From assembly GCA_013368315.1 (NCBI GenBank), contig JAACJM010000021.1:62001-126000 (forward strand): 64,000 nt of DNA, read 5' to 3'. Under the pieces are notes generated by a model. It saw only the letters and a list, made by a program, of their open reading frames with translations. It did no database searches and was not told where the DNA came from. The stretch is from Tetrapyrgos nigripes (Eukaryota; Basidiomycota; Agaricomycetes; Agaricales; Campanellaceae). Shown piece after piece: positions 52,936-63,821 of the stretch (the stretch's first letter is position 1; each line of letters opens with the position of its first letter). A program made the position numbers and the translations under genes.

Positions 52936-54636
52936 ATGGAAAGCTCCTCTATTGGGCTCTTTGCTGATGGCTCCACCTTGCCCTCGCCTAGCTCTGCCTT
53001 CACGGACTTCAATGACGAACAAATATCCTCTCGTGCCGACTACGTTGCATTAGTCAATGTCGTCAGCGCCAGTGCGACATGTGTTGATACCGATAACCAG
53101 TCTGACGCCGAGGGCAAGTCTGTTGTTTCGAATGAAGATGTCCAGAACGTCACCGCCCCGACACCAGATCGTTTGGACCAGTCTCTCGCGTCATTGACGC
53201 CTGTTGACACTGATACCGGGGAGTCTGACGTCAGGAGAGAGTCGGTTGTTTCGGATGAAGATGGCAAGGCGGATGACGAGGGTGATGGTGGTTATTGGAA
53301 GCATTCTGCAAATGGGAAGCAGGTTGACGTGCTCGGAGAGTCGCTAAGCTTTGACGAATCTAATTCTGAAGTGGAGGACCAGTCTCGTAATGGACAACCA
53401 CCAAGTCCAGAGGACCCAGGGTCAGAAGTCGAGGAGACGGCTATCTTCAACGAGAGCGGTGATGAAGAGCTCGACTTCAATCGGGGTTTTGACGGTCTTT
53501 CCATCACAATGGATGGTATCCTTCTGCCCCTTCAACGCCTACGCTATATCTTCACGGTGGAAACCCTGCATAGCTGGAGTACAGTCCGTCTAAAGCTCGA
53601 CGTAGACCTCGAAAACAAAGACCGCAACTTCTTTGGCGAATTTCTCGAAAGTACCATCGTCGATGTCCGGGCTCAATGTCCTATCCTCCTCATTGGTGTC
53701 TGGTCTCTCTTCTACTTCAAAAATCTCACATCCTTGAGATTGGACAATGTGTTTTTCGATTACGAAGGCGAATACAACAACTACGTCCTCGACATTCTAA
53801 AGAAATGCACCAACCTTATCGAGGGGTACTTTGTGGTTCCTAGAACGAGCAGAATTTTTCGAGAAGCCCGTCGAGAGGTTCATTGCCCCAAACTCCAATA
53901 CCTAACGTTGGGTTTCGTCGAGGAAGCGAGCAACTATTCTGCTATTCATATTCTTCCTCACCTCAAATGCCCTCGTCTCATATTCCTCCACATTCTGCAT
54001 GATTTCGGTTCAAGCGAGATGGATGACGAGGAATATTGCCCAGTTCCAGATATTCTCACCAAATTCTTTATCACCTCTCGTTACCCTCCCGTCCAGTGTG
54101 TGCGTTTTGAAAAGGTGCCCTGGCTGGACCAAATGGATCTCTACCAATGTCTCGCAGATAGATCAGCCTCCCTCACCGCTGTGGATATTCGGTACTGTCC
54201 TCATATCCACTTGGGTTGGATCAGCAGGGCTTTCAACTACAAGCGAGCTGTGCATGATTTTGTGCCATATTTGAGGGAGTTGGCACTCGCTTCTTATTAT
54301 GTGTATTCGCATGAAGTGAAGAGGCAGTTGAATAGGATGATCAAGTCTCGTCGTGTTGTACTCAACCCGGAGGATGATGACCCGTATCATTTGGAGTATT
54401 TGAAGAAAGTATTATTGTTGGAGCTTCATTTCTATGAAGCTGATGTGAATGGGCGTACCGAGGGTGAGGAAGAATGGGTGGATGAGTTGAAGTTTGGGAT
54501 ACGTGTAGATGAAGCTGGGTCTGGAGAGGCTGGTGAGAAGGAATTGTCATCTGGATTGCTTTTAGATGAAGCTGGGGCTGGAGAACAGGATGGGGATGGT
54601 GACTGCAATGAGGCTGTCCGCAGGGGCGGCGATTGA
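52936..54636 (+). CDS. LRR-like protein without a clear F-box, 566 aa
   Basis: Single exon. The first 190 residues are acidic and Ser/Asp-rich (VSDEDGKADDEGDGG, PEDPGSEVEETAIFNESGDE) and likely disordered. From residue 190 a body with leucine-rich strands follows (FKNLTSLRLDNVFFDYEG, CPKLQYLTLGFVEE, LPHLKCPRLIFLHI, SASLTAVDIRYCPHIHLG). The tail is again acidic with two related GLLLDEAGAGE/GIRVDEAGSGE units. The repeat body resembles that of basidiomycete F-box proteins, but the usual N-terminal LP..L..IF motif is absent. It may be an F-box protein that lost or replaced its F-box, or a separate acidic adaptor. Confidence 0.7.
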   Translation: MESSSIGLFADGSTLPSPSSAFTDFNDEQISSRADYVALVNVVSASATCVDTDNQSDAEGKSVVSNEDVQNVTAPTPDRLDQSLASLTPVDTDTGESDVRRESVVSDEDGKADDEGDGGYWKHSANGKQVDVLGESLSFDESNSEVEDQSRNGQPPSPEDPGSEVEETAIFNESGDEELDFNRGFDGLSITMDGILLPLQRLRYIFTVETLHSWSTVRLKLDVDLENKDRNFFGEFLESTIVDVRAQCPILLIGVWSLFYFKNLTSLRLDNVFFDYEGEYNNYVLDILKKCTNLIEGYFVVPRTSRIFREARREVHCPKLQYLTLGFVEEASNYSAIHILPHLKCPRLIFLHILHDFGSSEMDDEEYCPVPDILTKFFITSRYPPVQCVRFEKVPWLDQMDLYQCLADRSASLTAVDIRYCPHIHLGWISRAFNYKRAVHDFVPYLRELALASYYVYSHEVKRQLNRMIKSRRVVLNPEDDDPYHLEYLKKVLLLELHFYEADVNGRTEGEEEWVDELKFGIRVDEAGSGEAGEKELSSGLLLDEAGAGEQDGDGDCNEAVRRGGD

Positions 54637-54991
54637 CTCTGTGACTTGATGTGCTGGTGAAAGGTACCGCGATGGATTCGTCTGTTGTATTTATTCATAC
54701 TTTTCTTAGTTTCTTTGCTCTCCCCATTTTTTATTCTGTTCTCGTTTGTTATTATACTTTTTCCGTTCTCATTTTCTTGATACAAATGTCGAGCTGCTTG
54801 TTCCCTTTCTTTCACTGCCTGAAATTGCTTTGGGACACAGCATTTCTCTTCCGACGTCTGAAGTTACCTCCGTTGGGTGGCTTAAAATACTGAAATACTC
54901 TTTTCATTGTATGTTCTGCCCTGCTCATCTCTCCCGGTCTCACGCTGACCTCGTTTCCACATCAGTTCTCTAGACCGACCAGATCCTCACG

Positions 54992-56672
54992 ATGACTCAA
55001 TGTCACGTCAATTGTTTTGCGACAGAACTCTTACTGGAAATCTTCAACAAGCTAGTCGAGATGGACTGTTGGGATCAGGGAGAGCTTTGCCTCAACCTAA
55101 ACCCTGGCTGTCATCCCGCTCTCGTTCTCAGCCAGATATGCCCCACTTGGCGTGTCATATCCATTGATATCCCAGCGCTTTGGGCGACATTCGAGATCCA
55201 GGTAGTCAAGGAAGAGAATTTGTCGGATGAAGGGATTGCTTGCATGAAACATTTTGTCGAGTTATTCCTCCAGCGTTCAGGAGAAGCTCCTCTCGACTTC
55301 GTCCTTGCTTTACCACCACGCACATTGGACGAGGAGGAACTTCCCTTTGCCTTTTCAGCTCTAGACCCCAGAAAGCTAATACCCGTCATCCGGCTCCTCT
55401 ACACCAATACGCACAGATGGAGAAATGTATCATTGGTCGCCTACGAATCCCTTTTCCTGAACCAGGACATTTTCCCTCACTCGAGACGCTCAAGCTCGAT
55501 GCCATCCTGCATAGAGCTGATACCACTGATGAAGATCCATATCCAATCTTTTCACGCCTGGTAGCCCCTCGGCTTCGTTCCTTGACTGTCACAGGGACCT
55601 GGACCCTACCCCAAGGTCAGACAATTGAGGACACCATCACCCCAAACTTTTGTCTATTGTGTAAACAATACCGCCATTGCCTGAACCATACCCAGCGTCA
55701 AAGAGCTCGGACCCATCAGGACGCTCATTAATCTCCAAATATTCCAGCGCCGAAAACTGGTTCAACACGGTTATCATACTCTGTGCATACAAGGCATCAA
55801 GCGTATAATGCTTAATCGTCAGATGCGTAACCTGCTTTACATTGCATATCCCAAACTTCAACGAAAGCGGATGTCCCAACGCCATCAGATCGGTAAACGG
55901 AAACGGAACCCTCCTTAACAGGCGGAGTCCTTGACGTTGCATAACCCGACGCTGTTCCGCCGAAGGAAAACTACACCCAAAGTGAGATTTCGTAACGTCG
56001 GGGAATGTGGAAGATTGTAACAGGATGGACAAGAGCATGTTATCGTTTGTTGAGGTGGTAAAGATGGGTTTGATGCATACTGTGTTGGCTTGACAGCCGA
56101 GTTTGTTTCGGGGAAGGGTAAGATCGCCCAGTTCGAAGAGTTCGAAGAAATTTGACAAGGCGAGGGATGTGGATGGGGACGCGAGACCTACGAGGTCAAA
56201 CGTGCGAGAGATGTCGTCCTTTAGGGTGAGAGAAGAGAGGCTTCTCCCCCTATCACGCTATTTCTTCCATTCCCTCATCCTCGATGAGCGTCGCATCGAC
56301 TCCAATGGAAGACAAATTAGCTGCATACCCAAGCCACGCGAAGCGTTGTTTTCGTTCTGTCCTAGTGTTTCAGACCCGCTTATAGGAGCTACTGCGATGA
56401 AGATGGTGGGGTCGAGACGGCCTGGGAGTGTTGGCTCTGATTCATGCGTGTCTGGTCTTCGTTTTGTGAGATTTAGAGCGAAGCCTGGGGTATTTGATGA
56501 GTCGGTTAAGGAGGAGATTAGGTTGCTGAGAGAGGAGGGTTTGTGTTTGGAGTTGGATGAGATTGCGAAAGCTGGGAGGGTGATGAGGAGGTATTTTGAG
56601 GTAATGGGTTCGGTAGACGGTTTCCCGTTTTCTGGATACTTTGTATATACTCAATGTGAATCAGTTTTGTGA
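54992..56672 (+). pseudogene. F-box relative (copy 5) with an internal inversion and a frameshift
   Basis: Starts MTQCHVNCFATELLLEIFNK (F-box-like), then ELCLNLNPGCHPALVLSQIC and QRSGEAPLDFVLALPP, as in the tandem family. Near 55480 the frame shifts; homology goes on as FPSLETLKLDAI and APRLRSLTVTGTW. From about 55650 to 56230 the homologous sequence is on the opposite strand (SSLTLKDDISRTFD ... ALEYLEINERPDGS). After 56230 the plus strand resumes with FFHSLILDERRID and LREEGLCLELDEI. Read with the middle turned round, the order matches copies 2 and 3. It cannot make the full protein now. Confidence 0.78.
55650..56230 (-). other. Inverted middle segment of F-box copy 5
   Basis: Open on the minus strand (FFELFELGDLTLPRNK, VTHLTIKHYTLDALYAQ, then LEYLEINERPDG), corresponding to about residues 310-480 of the intact copies. 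Confidence 0.72.
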
Positions 56673-56910
56673 GCTGCATTACCCACTGGCAAAGAGATGT
56701 ATAAAGTACAAGTCGATGACCCGAAAATCGGCTTGAACTTGAAGGGTGTCAGCTATCCTGCTTAGTCAGCAAAAAGTCCAACTTCAAGTTCCAGTTCTAC
56801 CGCGTACTACCCGTAAGTAAAGACCAGTTACCGCTACTCAAACACTCTCAAAGTCATCTCAACCTCTGTCTAGACCTCGTAAAACGCCGAAGAACCCACC
56901 AGAACCCACC

Positions 56911-58575
56911 ATGACAAAAGGCCAAGGCCTCCTCTTCGCCAACTTCCGTCCTTCACCAGGAAGCGCGTTGGCAGAGTCATTCTCGTCAACTGCGGCTACT
57001 GCTTCAACTTCATCATACGCGTACGCATCGCCGTCTCGTTCATCCATGGTCAGTTATGATGACAATGACAATGATGAAGATGAGGGTATACAATCACATT
57101 CGTACTCCGGTGGTTCACCGATGTCTACTCCGGGGATTGGCATGGGACGAGAAGTGGGATGGGTACAGACAAGGGAAAGGGAAAACTCAAACTGGGAGAC
57201 CTCGGCACGCCTTCAAAACCTCCACGAGTCGGAGTCGCGTCCAATAATGCTAGTAGAATGCGAGAAAGCGAGCTCGGCTTTCCTTCGCCTTCACCTTCTC
57301 ATTCGGGAAAGCCAAACTCCTCGTCGTTGTTGTTCTCGTCTACAGCAGCGACTATCGGTTCTCCTGATACTTCCCCGTCACGGTCTAAATCCATATCTAC
57401 CTCTACATCTGGCTTTGGTGGCTTTTCTACATCATCCTCGTCCCAAGCCAACGCGAACGCGAACACAAACCCAAACCCAAACAGTAATTCGCTGTTCTCA
57501 TCCACAGCAGCGACTATCGACTCGTCTCCTTCCAAATCAATGTCCGCCAGTTCCTTTGGCAATGGACATGGTTTTTGGTACACCGTCTCAATCACAATCT
57601 CCATTTTTCACACCGGCGAAGAACGCTAAATTCTTCCCGTCTTCATCCTCATTCTCTGCCTTTCCTTCTCCGAGCCCTAGTGAAAGCCCAAGCTTCAGTC
57701 GAAATCCAGGCTTGGGCATGGGAAAGAAAGACCTCTCTCATTTGGGATATTTTGCGTTTCCGCCTCAGAAATTAAATGGTGCTACTACCACCAAAAGAAT
57801 GACCATGGCTATGGACACTGAGGATGACGCTGACATTGAGGCATCTAAATCTACGACTACGCCCGGATCTGGTGCTACTTCCGGGACTTCTCTCCCAACA
57901 AACCCAACTCAACAAAATCAACCAACAACCTCGGTTTCGACCCCAGCCCAACTCTCTTCCCTCACCGCCCGTCTAAAACAACAATCCCTAGCCGAAGCCC
58001 AACGCGGAGAAGAAGAATGGGTGCGTAGTGGCGGAGTATTACGGGATAAAGATGGGAATCGTGATTTAGTCCGAACTGAAAAGGTTAAAGAAGAGTTAAG
58101 GATACGAGATTGGGAAGAAGAGGTTTTGGGGAGGTGGGAGGCTTATGAGAGGGCTTGGGGTGTACTTTTGAAGGGTGCCAGCCAAGCAGGAGGTGGTGGA
58201 GAAAGGACAGTAAGGTTCATAGATATACCTTGGCCGGTGGCAAAAACTTTTGCCAGTACTGCATCTACTACACCAAATCCTCCCAAAACACGCGCACGAG
58301 CCAGCGTCGGTATCAACGGTCCTCCAAAAACAGTCGAGACAGTCACACTAGTGGATCTTACACCCGCTTATATAGAGGCATTCTTTTTGGATCCTTTGAA
58401 AGTACGTGGGAACACTACCTCGACAAAGGAGAGGATAAGGACGGCTTTACTTCGATGGCATCCAGATAAGTTGACGGCGTTGGTGTCGAGGGTGAGGGAA
58501 GAGGATGCTGGGGATGTTACGGAGGGTATTGGGATTGTGGTGAGGTGTTTGAGGGGGATGAGTGGGAAGAGTTGA
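56911..58575 (+). CDS. NFKBIL1-like nuclear protein, about 554 aa
   Basis: The C-terminal third has the pattern of fungal relatives of NF-kappa-B inhibitor-like protein 1: EEWVRSGGVLRDKDGN, EERIRDW-like EELRIRDWEEEVLGRWEAYE, IPWPVAKTF, then KERIRTALLRWHPDKL, the DnaJ-like RWHPDK signature, and EGIGIVVRCLRGM. The human homologue is linked to mRNA processing; its role in fungi is not settled. The N-terminal part is low complexity with three related FSSTAAT units, of which two are found only in the +1 frame between about 57160 and 57560. The +0 frame stays open there, but its composition is unlike the rest, so two compensating indels, or an intron plus an indel, are likely. Confidence 0.7.
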   Translation: MTKGQGLLFANFRPSPGSALAESFSSTAATASTSSYAYASPSRSSMVSYDDNDNDEDEGIQSHSYSGGSPMSTPGIGMGREVGWVQTRERENSNWETSARLQNLHESESRPIMLVECEKASSAFLRLHLLIRESQTPRRCCSRLQQRLSVLLILPRHGLNPYLPLHLALVAFLHHPRPKPTRTRTQTQTQTVIRCSHPQQRLSTRLLPNQCPPVPLAMDMVFGTPSQSQSPFFTPAKNAKFFPSSSSFSAFPSPSPSESPSFSRNPGLGMGKKDLSHLGYFAFPPQKLNGATTTKRMTMAMDTEDDADIEASKSTTTPGSGATSGTSLPTNPTQQNQPTTSVSTPAQLSSLTARLKQQSLAEAQRGEEEWVRSGGVLRDKDGNRDLVRTEKVKEELRIRDWEEEVLGRWEAYERAWGVLLKGASQAGGGGERTVRFIDIPWPVAKTFASTASTTPNPPKTRARASVGINGPPKTVETVTLVDLTPAYIEAFFLDPLKVRGNTTSTKERIRTALLRWHPDKLTALVSRVREEDAGDVTEGIGIVVRCLRGMSGKS

Positions 58576-59145
58576 TGTTGAGGACGGTGAAGAGGCTGAA
58601 GACGTACATAGGGGTGACTGGATTTGTTATGGGTCAGGTGGGTACTCTCTAAAATAGTAAGCCTGAGGCCTGAGAGGCCTGAGGGGTCATTGTTCCGTGC
58701 AACTTCCGAGGACTTTTTACGTGTCTAACCATCCGACACGTTCAAAGCGACGTGTAGAATTGCCGTTTCTACAGATCAACGTGCACTATGTCCTATACAC
58801 TCTTTGTAGTACCATTGAGAAGAATCAAAAACACATGACCGTATATACGCGGACTGAACTAAGTAGTCATTGAGACTCATACTCGACGAACGTTGCGTGA
58901 TTTTAGCTAGATCCTTCCAACCACCATTGGCGTTATAACCTCGCAATTCGGACTCTTTAAAGTCTCGGGAAGTATTTGCAATTTCTGGTTTCTCTTCCTC
59001 ACCCTGCCTGGCCTGGTCCACTGGCGCGATACGTCGGACATCGTGACGCTGGCTCTGACGTCGACTTCGAATTCAGTTTTCGACGACACATACATAGTTC
59101 ATTCAAGATCCGGAGAAGAACCTCGAGAGAGGACCACCGTCTGCA
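58576..59145. other. Intergenic, no gene seen
   Basis: 3' flank of the NFKBIL1-like gene and promoter of the next; short ORFs only. Confidence 0.45.
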
Positions 59146-61281
59146 ATGGCAAGCTCGCCCAAGCATCACGGTCACCAACACAGCGATGACGACTCGCTTG
59201 TTGGGTCACCAACTTCACCTCTGTCCCCAGTGAACACGATAACTCAGGACACGTTTGGTCAGGCTCACGGTAGTCGTGCGAGGATCTATTCAAGTCCAGA
59301 GAGGTACAGGTTGGATAGTGGGTTCCCTGGTGCTGGGCATATGTCCACATTGAACCGCGTACCAGAAGACGGTTCAGTGGAGTTTGATTTTGGGCGTGTT
59401 CCTGCAGAGGCGATTGATGATGATGAGGGTGAAGACTGGGATGTGGATCAAGAGCTTGAGGCTCAGGGGTTATACCGAGGTGGGTGTACTGTCATCGCTG
59501 TCCTTTGAGAAAGCAGACGTCTCATACTCTGACATTACACACTTACAGGGTCCTACAGAACATCTGTAATATTGTACACCTTTGCGCCCTTAACCTCTCT
59601 GCTCGGCTTCGTACTGTTCGCTATTCTACCACTTGTCTTGTCACCTGCGGACGAAACACTCTACCCATACCCATATACTCACCTCATTCCCTTCCCAATT
59701 CCTGAACTCCTCGTTTCCGTCTCCCTATATTCCTTCGCTCACATCCTCCGTCAGCCAATATACTCACTCTCGCAGATACTTCTCTCCGGCTTACTCTCGT
59801 TATTTTCTTCCCTATGGCACCGGCTCTGGCGTTGGCGTCGGCAAACCTCCCATCTCGATGTCCATTCCAATTCCAATCTCTTCTCGAGTGCCTTGATCAC
59901 CATCTTTTCCGCGATCATTCATACTCTCATATCCGCCGGTCTTCGAGTCGCTGCGTTTCCGATTCTACTTATAACAGACGTTGGCTTTGTTAAACCTGAT
60001 TCGGTTTCTTCCTCCTCTCGTGAGGATGCGCCCACCTACTCCTACTCGTACTCCTTATTCCTCCGAGTATGGTGGGTTGCACTAGGATGGGCTCTCGTCG
60101 AAGCTGTCATTGGCATTGTCCAAGGATATGAGGGTATAGCGCTGTACAAAGATGTACTTGTGGATGTTGATGAGAATGGTAATCCGAATAACAGTAACAG
60201 CCTTAGGAGAAGAGATTTGGATTTGGATTTAGAAGGAGGTGAAGGTGCAGGAGGGGAGCGAAGAAGGACCGATTCTTCGGCTTTCATTGATGGTGGTGAT
60301 GGGAATGGGAACGGGAAGGGAAAGGGAAAGCTGGCGAAGATTTACGGCACATTTACCAAAAGTCGCAATGGGCGGACCCAGCAGCAACAGCAGCAGGCAG
60401 AGTCTCAGACGCAGACGCAGACGCATACCCAGACTCAGACTCAGACTCAGAGACAGACCCAGTCACCTCAACTTCCTCCTCCCCATTCACGAGACAACTC
60501 GAAGAACAGTCAGAACAGCCAGAGCAATAAAAGCCCGAGTTTGGAGAACGTACCGTATAATAATGATATACATGACCCTGACCGTTCCCCAACGGCACCA
60601 GCTTCAGATGAAGCTGAACCTCTCCTCGGCCGAAAACGCTCTGATATCGAGTTACCCTACCTTCCCAACCTAAGCCTATCCGCTTTCTCACTCTCACACA
60701 TCCACTCTCTCAACGGCATCAACAATCTAAACCCAGAAAACTGCTCCAACCTCGACCAATCCCTCGAACTCCAAGTCAACCAAGACCTCGATTCCCTACT
60801 CCTCTTACGATCCAGAGACGAATTGGAAAACGTCTATGGAATCGCTTTTGTTAAAATTCCAGTGTTTATTTCGTGTTTGCAGAGGGTAAATTCGTTGTTG
60901 GCGTCGTTGGGGGTGATGTTATTGTTGGGGAGGGCGTATTTGGCGTTGGCGAGCAGTCATGGTGGTCATGGGCATGGGCATGGTGATGAGCCTGACTATG
61001 ACTATATGCGTCTCCTGAGAGCGTTTTATTCTTCAAGACCTTCAATATCGCCATCCTCGTCATCCTCATTCTTGTCTTTATATACCTCACCTCTGTCATC
61101 ACCTTTCCCCTCACCCACAACTATTCTAACACCAACCCTCATCCTTCTAATCGTCCTCTCACTCTTACACACACCGCTACTCCTTCCACGATTAGGCGTC
61201 CACACGGTGGTGTATATTGGCGCTCTGTTGTCCTTGGGTACCTTGTTTGCTGGGTTGGGTGTCTGGGGAGTGTTGGTGTAG
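59146..61281 (+). CDS. Large fungal membrane protein of unknown function, 688 aa
   Basis: Exons 59146-59479 and 59549-61281 join in frame (2067 nt). The N-terminal 110 residues are polar and acidic (EDWDVDQELEAQG). Membrane segments follow: FAPLTSLLGFVLFAILPLVL, FSSALITIFSAIIHTLISAG, a segment around VWWVALGWALVEAVIGIVQG ending YEGIALYKDV, then late ones (FVKIPVFISCLQRVNSLLAS, LGVMLLLGRAYLALA, LILLIVLSLLHTPLL, VYIGALLSLGTLFAG). A long hydrophilic loop of about 230 residues between them has Gln/Thr repeats and DRSPTAPASDEAEPLLGRKR, whose EPLLG may be an acidic dileucine-type vacuolar sorting signal. A GHGHGHGDE His-rich stretch lies in the last loop. I do not recognise the family. Confidence 0.72.
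60379..60464 (+). repeat. CAG/CAGAC repeat coding for Gln and Gln-Thr runs
   Basis: cagcagcaacagcagcag followed by repeated cagac(t/g) units encodes a Gln run then alternating Gln-Thr in the cytosolic-type loop of the membrane protein. Confidence 0.8.
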
Positions 61282-62147
61282 CGTCCAGATGTGTTAACGT
61301 TGATGTGGTCGCGATTCCTGATGCAGATGTGGCGTGTAGTGTAATCGTTGGTGTGACATTTTGGTGCCGTATAAGAGTTGTGGATGATGGGAGTTAGGCG
61401 ACTCGCTCATTGGGATGGACGGATGTGATGCAGGAGTACACAATGTATCCTGAATCAGTGCTGTGTGGTGTTTGGGGATATGCTGTTTTCTCATATACGC
61501 AGGGTAATGTACGCTTTATGAAAAGGAAGCAAGCAGCTGTGGTATATTTGGATTGTCCTGTTGGACTACAGGAGACTACAGGACGCTTTATCTGGGTTCA
61601 CTTCTTGTTTATATCTATTATCTATCTCCCTTGCTCTGATTACTTGCTGTCTCGCTGCCACTGTATCTTTTTTTTCTGGATCCTCTTGGTAATGCTAACT
61701 CAGATGGTTAAATACAGCTATAACCAGGGCACGGAAATTTGACGGAAATGCGACTTTGACTCAACTGACAAGTCAATAATCTTGACATACCCTTTAGATA
61801 TGCAGCGCCAGACACCTCCATATATGATCATCCCGTATTTGGATATCCTTTTGGGACATACAGCAACCGAGCTGGACTAATTTGCAGGCGCTCCTTAAGC
61901 GCTTGCCAAGGAATGCCAGTGTGACACTGGCGTGACACCAGCGTCCAACCGGCATCAACTCCATACGATAATCATACCAGCTAACTGCTACTACTACAGG
62001 CTACAGACTCATAGCTGTGCAGTCCATTGCTCAAGAGATCTCGAGGCAGATCGTCTCAGTTACCAGTGTCTACTTAACGCTGAGGTACAAGGATTTTTCA
62101 CTCACCCATAAAGCCTACTGCTCTCTCCGAACTCGAGCCAACCACCT
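61282..62147. other. Intergenic, no gene seen
   Basis: Contains short inverted repeats near 61891-61946 (gcgctccttaagcgc; tgtgacactggcgtgacacc) but no ORF with support. Confidence 0.45.
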
Positions 62148-62867
62148 ATGTTTCTTCTGCCCGGTGTACAATCTGTGAGTTTTTTCGCCGCTTTTTGCTT
62201 GGGCATTTATTTTTTTCACCGACTGACTGACTTTCGATTTCTCAATCACGTCCCCCAGGAAGCCAACCTCCAACAAGATGCTTTCCGTTCTATTGCGACG
62301 TACGCTGCTCTTGCGATTGCCAGTGTATCGGAAATGCGTCAACAGCAAGTGCAAATGCATGCGCAACACGAAATTATTTCAATGAGTGCATCTCAGGCTC
62401 CCTCCGAGTCTCAAACAAGAAATTGGGGCAAACATAACGTCAAGGTCGTAGGCTTGGATCTGGACATCGTTGACAGGTATGTTTTCCATCCTTTTACGCA
62501 CTAGGTAGTAGAGAGGGCTGAAATAACGTTCACTCTTTTTTCGCCTAATCTTGGCTCCGAATCCCGTCCCCGTCGCGGCTCGCAGTTTTCTAGCCCAAAT
62601 GCAAGACATCAAGGATTCGGCAATGGAGAATGCAGAAAGGAGCTTGAAGATGAGAGTCATTTTATGTTGGGTGAATAAGAAGAAGATCCGGAAATATAGG
62701 GCGAGTATGGAGAGGATTGATAGGGATTTGAAGGTGAGATTCAGAGGCTCCGGCCCATAGCCAGTCCTACTTGAACTGATATTCCAACGCAGGTGTCCGT
62801 CAACCTTGCCAATTGTAGGAGTATCTTGAGGCTAGCGTTTGCTTTCCGTGAATACAGTGCGTTATAG
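62148..62867 (+). CDS. Small helical protein, 155 aa, four exons
   Basis: Exons 62148-62174 (27 nt), 62259-62476, 62586-62733 and 62793-62867 join to a 468-nt frame with GT-AG introns. The protein reads MFLLPGVQSEANLQQDAF, then SIATYAALAIASVSEMRQQQ, VKVVGLDLDIVDSFLAQ, then MENAERSLKMRVILCWVNK and KIRKYRASMERIDRDLK. It is probably a bundle of helices, resembling the N-terminal helical domains that precede NTPase or kinase modules in many Agaricomycete proteins (HeLo-like in style). No such partner follows here, so it is either a stand-alone short form or a truncated gene. The first hydrophobic exon is short and its ATG is not certain. Confidence 0.55.
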
Positions 62868-63049
62868 CCTGACAAGGACGACGTATTTCAAGTACAACAC
62901 TCCACCACCGCTCGGTTTATGTACCTACATGTTAAGATTAGTGTAAGATTAGTGATTATCGTTATAATGTTATAGTATACCTTGCCAGGAATTCGAGCTT
63001 TCAAGTTTTCGTGCTTTGCTGGAAGCAACAGGCTTAGCGTCGGCGGGAC

Positions 63050-63544
63050 CAAGGGGTGTGCAGACGGTCCGAGACCAGACGTTGGGGGGAGGGGGGATCA
63101 GAGCCAGGCTTATGCCAACCCAAAAGTACATCGCCTCTTGGAGGGTGTGCGGACCTATTTTCCATGGAGTTTTGTCATTGAAACCATCAAAAGTACACTT
63201 TGGGAGGAAAAAAACTTGCCTGAAATGCCTTTTCGAGGCTGAATCAGTGTTACACACTGAAATGGTAAGTAATTCTCATGGGTACCCCAACATCCGAGGA
63301 AAGTGTTGCTACCTCAAAGGAGTTAGTTGTAGGTAGGATCCATTGCTATTTTACTGCATCTTTTGGTCATTTGGAAGTGTTCGAGGTGGATTGAAGAGAA
63401 TTTTGACTCAATATCATGCTTTGTAAGCGAAAATTATCTTATCACCTTCCATTTTAGGAAGGAGAGGGGAGGGGGGGTGTCTGGCTGGACCTTATGGTCC
63501 AAAAGGAACCTCCGGTCTGGTCACAACTGTCTGCACACCCCTTG
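63050..63544. mobile_element. 495-bp non-autonomous hAT-type transposon
   Basis: Inverted ends caaggggtgtgcagac and gtctgcacaccccttg; similarity continues through gaccagac against gtctggtc. Flanking 8-mers are ggcgggac and ggtgggac, one C/T difference. Length and 8-bp duplication fit hAT. There is no transposase. G-rich tracts lie just inside both ends (gggggaggggg and its like). Confidence 0.82.
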
Positions 63545-63604
63545 GGTGGGACATGCAAGCTGTTGAAATGGTGCAATATAATACAGCCATCAATGCTTTC
63601 TATG

Positions 63605-63658
63605 TAGAACAATAGTAATATATAGAACAATAGAAATAAGTAGAACAATAAAGTAAAT
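63605..63658. repeat. Three tandem copies of an 18-bp unit
   Basis: tagaacaatagtaatata, tagaacaatagaaataag and tagaacaataaagtaaat follow one another exactly at an 18-bp period. Confidence 0.85.
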
Positions 63659-63821
63659 ACCAACCATCCTCACCAGATCTGACAATTACAACAACTGGGC
63701 AGAGATCATTTTCTCCTACTTCCAAGCTCAAGGCCAGGACTATGTCCTCACCACTCTTAAGCCTACTACAGAAGACCCCCCTCTTGCTTGTCACAAACTC
63801 GAGCCTGACGTCTCTCTCTGA
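63657..63821 (+). pseudogene. Start of a copia-type Gag, truncated by a stop
   Basis: The frame IPTILTRSDNYNNWAEIIF continues SYFQAQGQDYVLTTLKP and meets TGA at 63819. LTRSDNYNNWAE is the N-terminal hallmark of Ty1/copia Gag. It has no ATG in frame and the remaining 180 bases show no clear continuation, so it is a fragment or runs off the window in a broken state. Confidence 0.5.
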
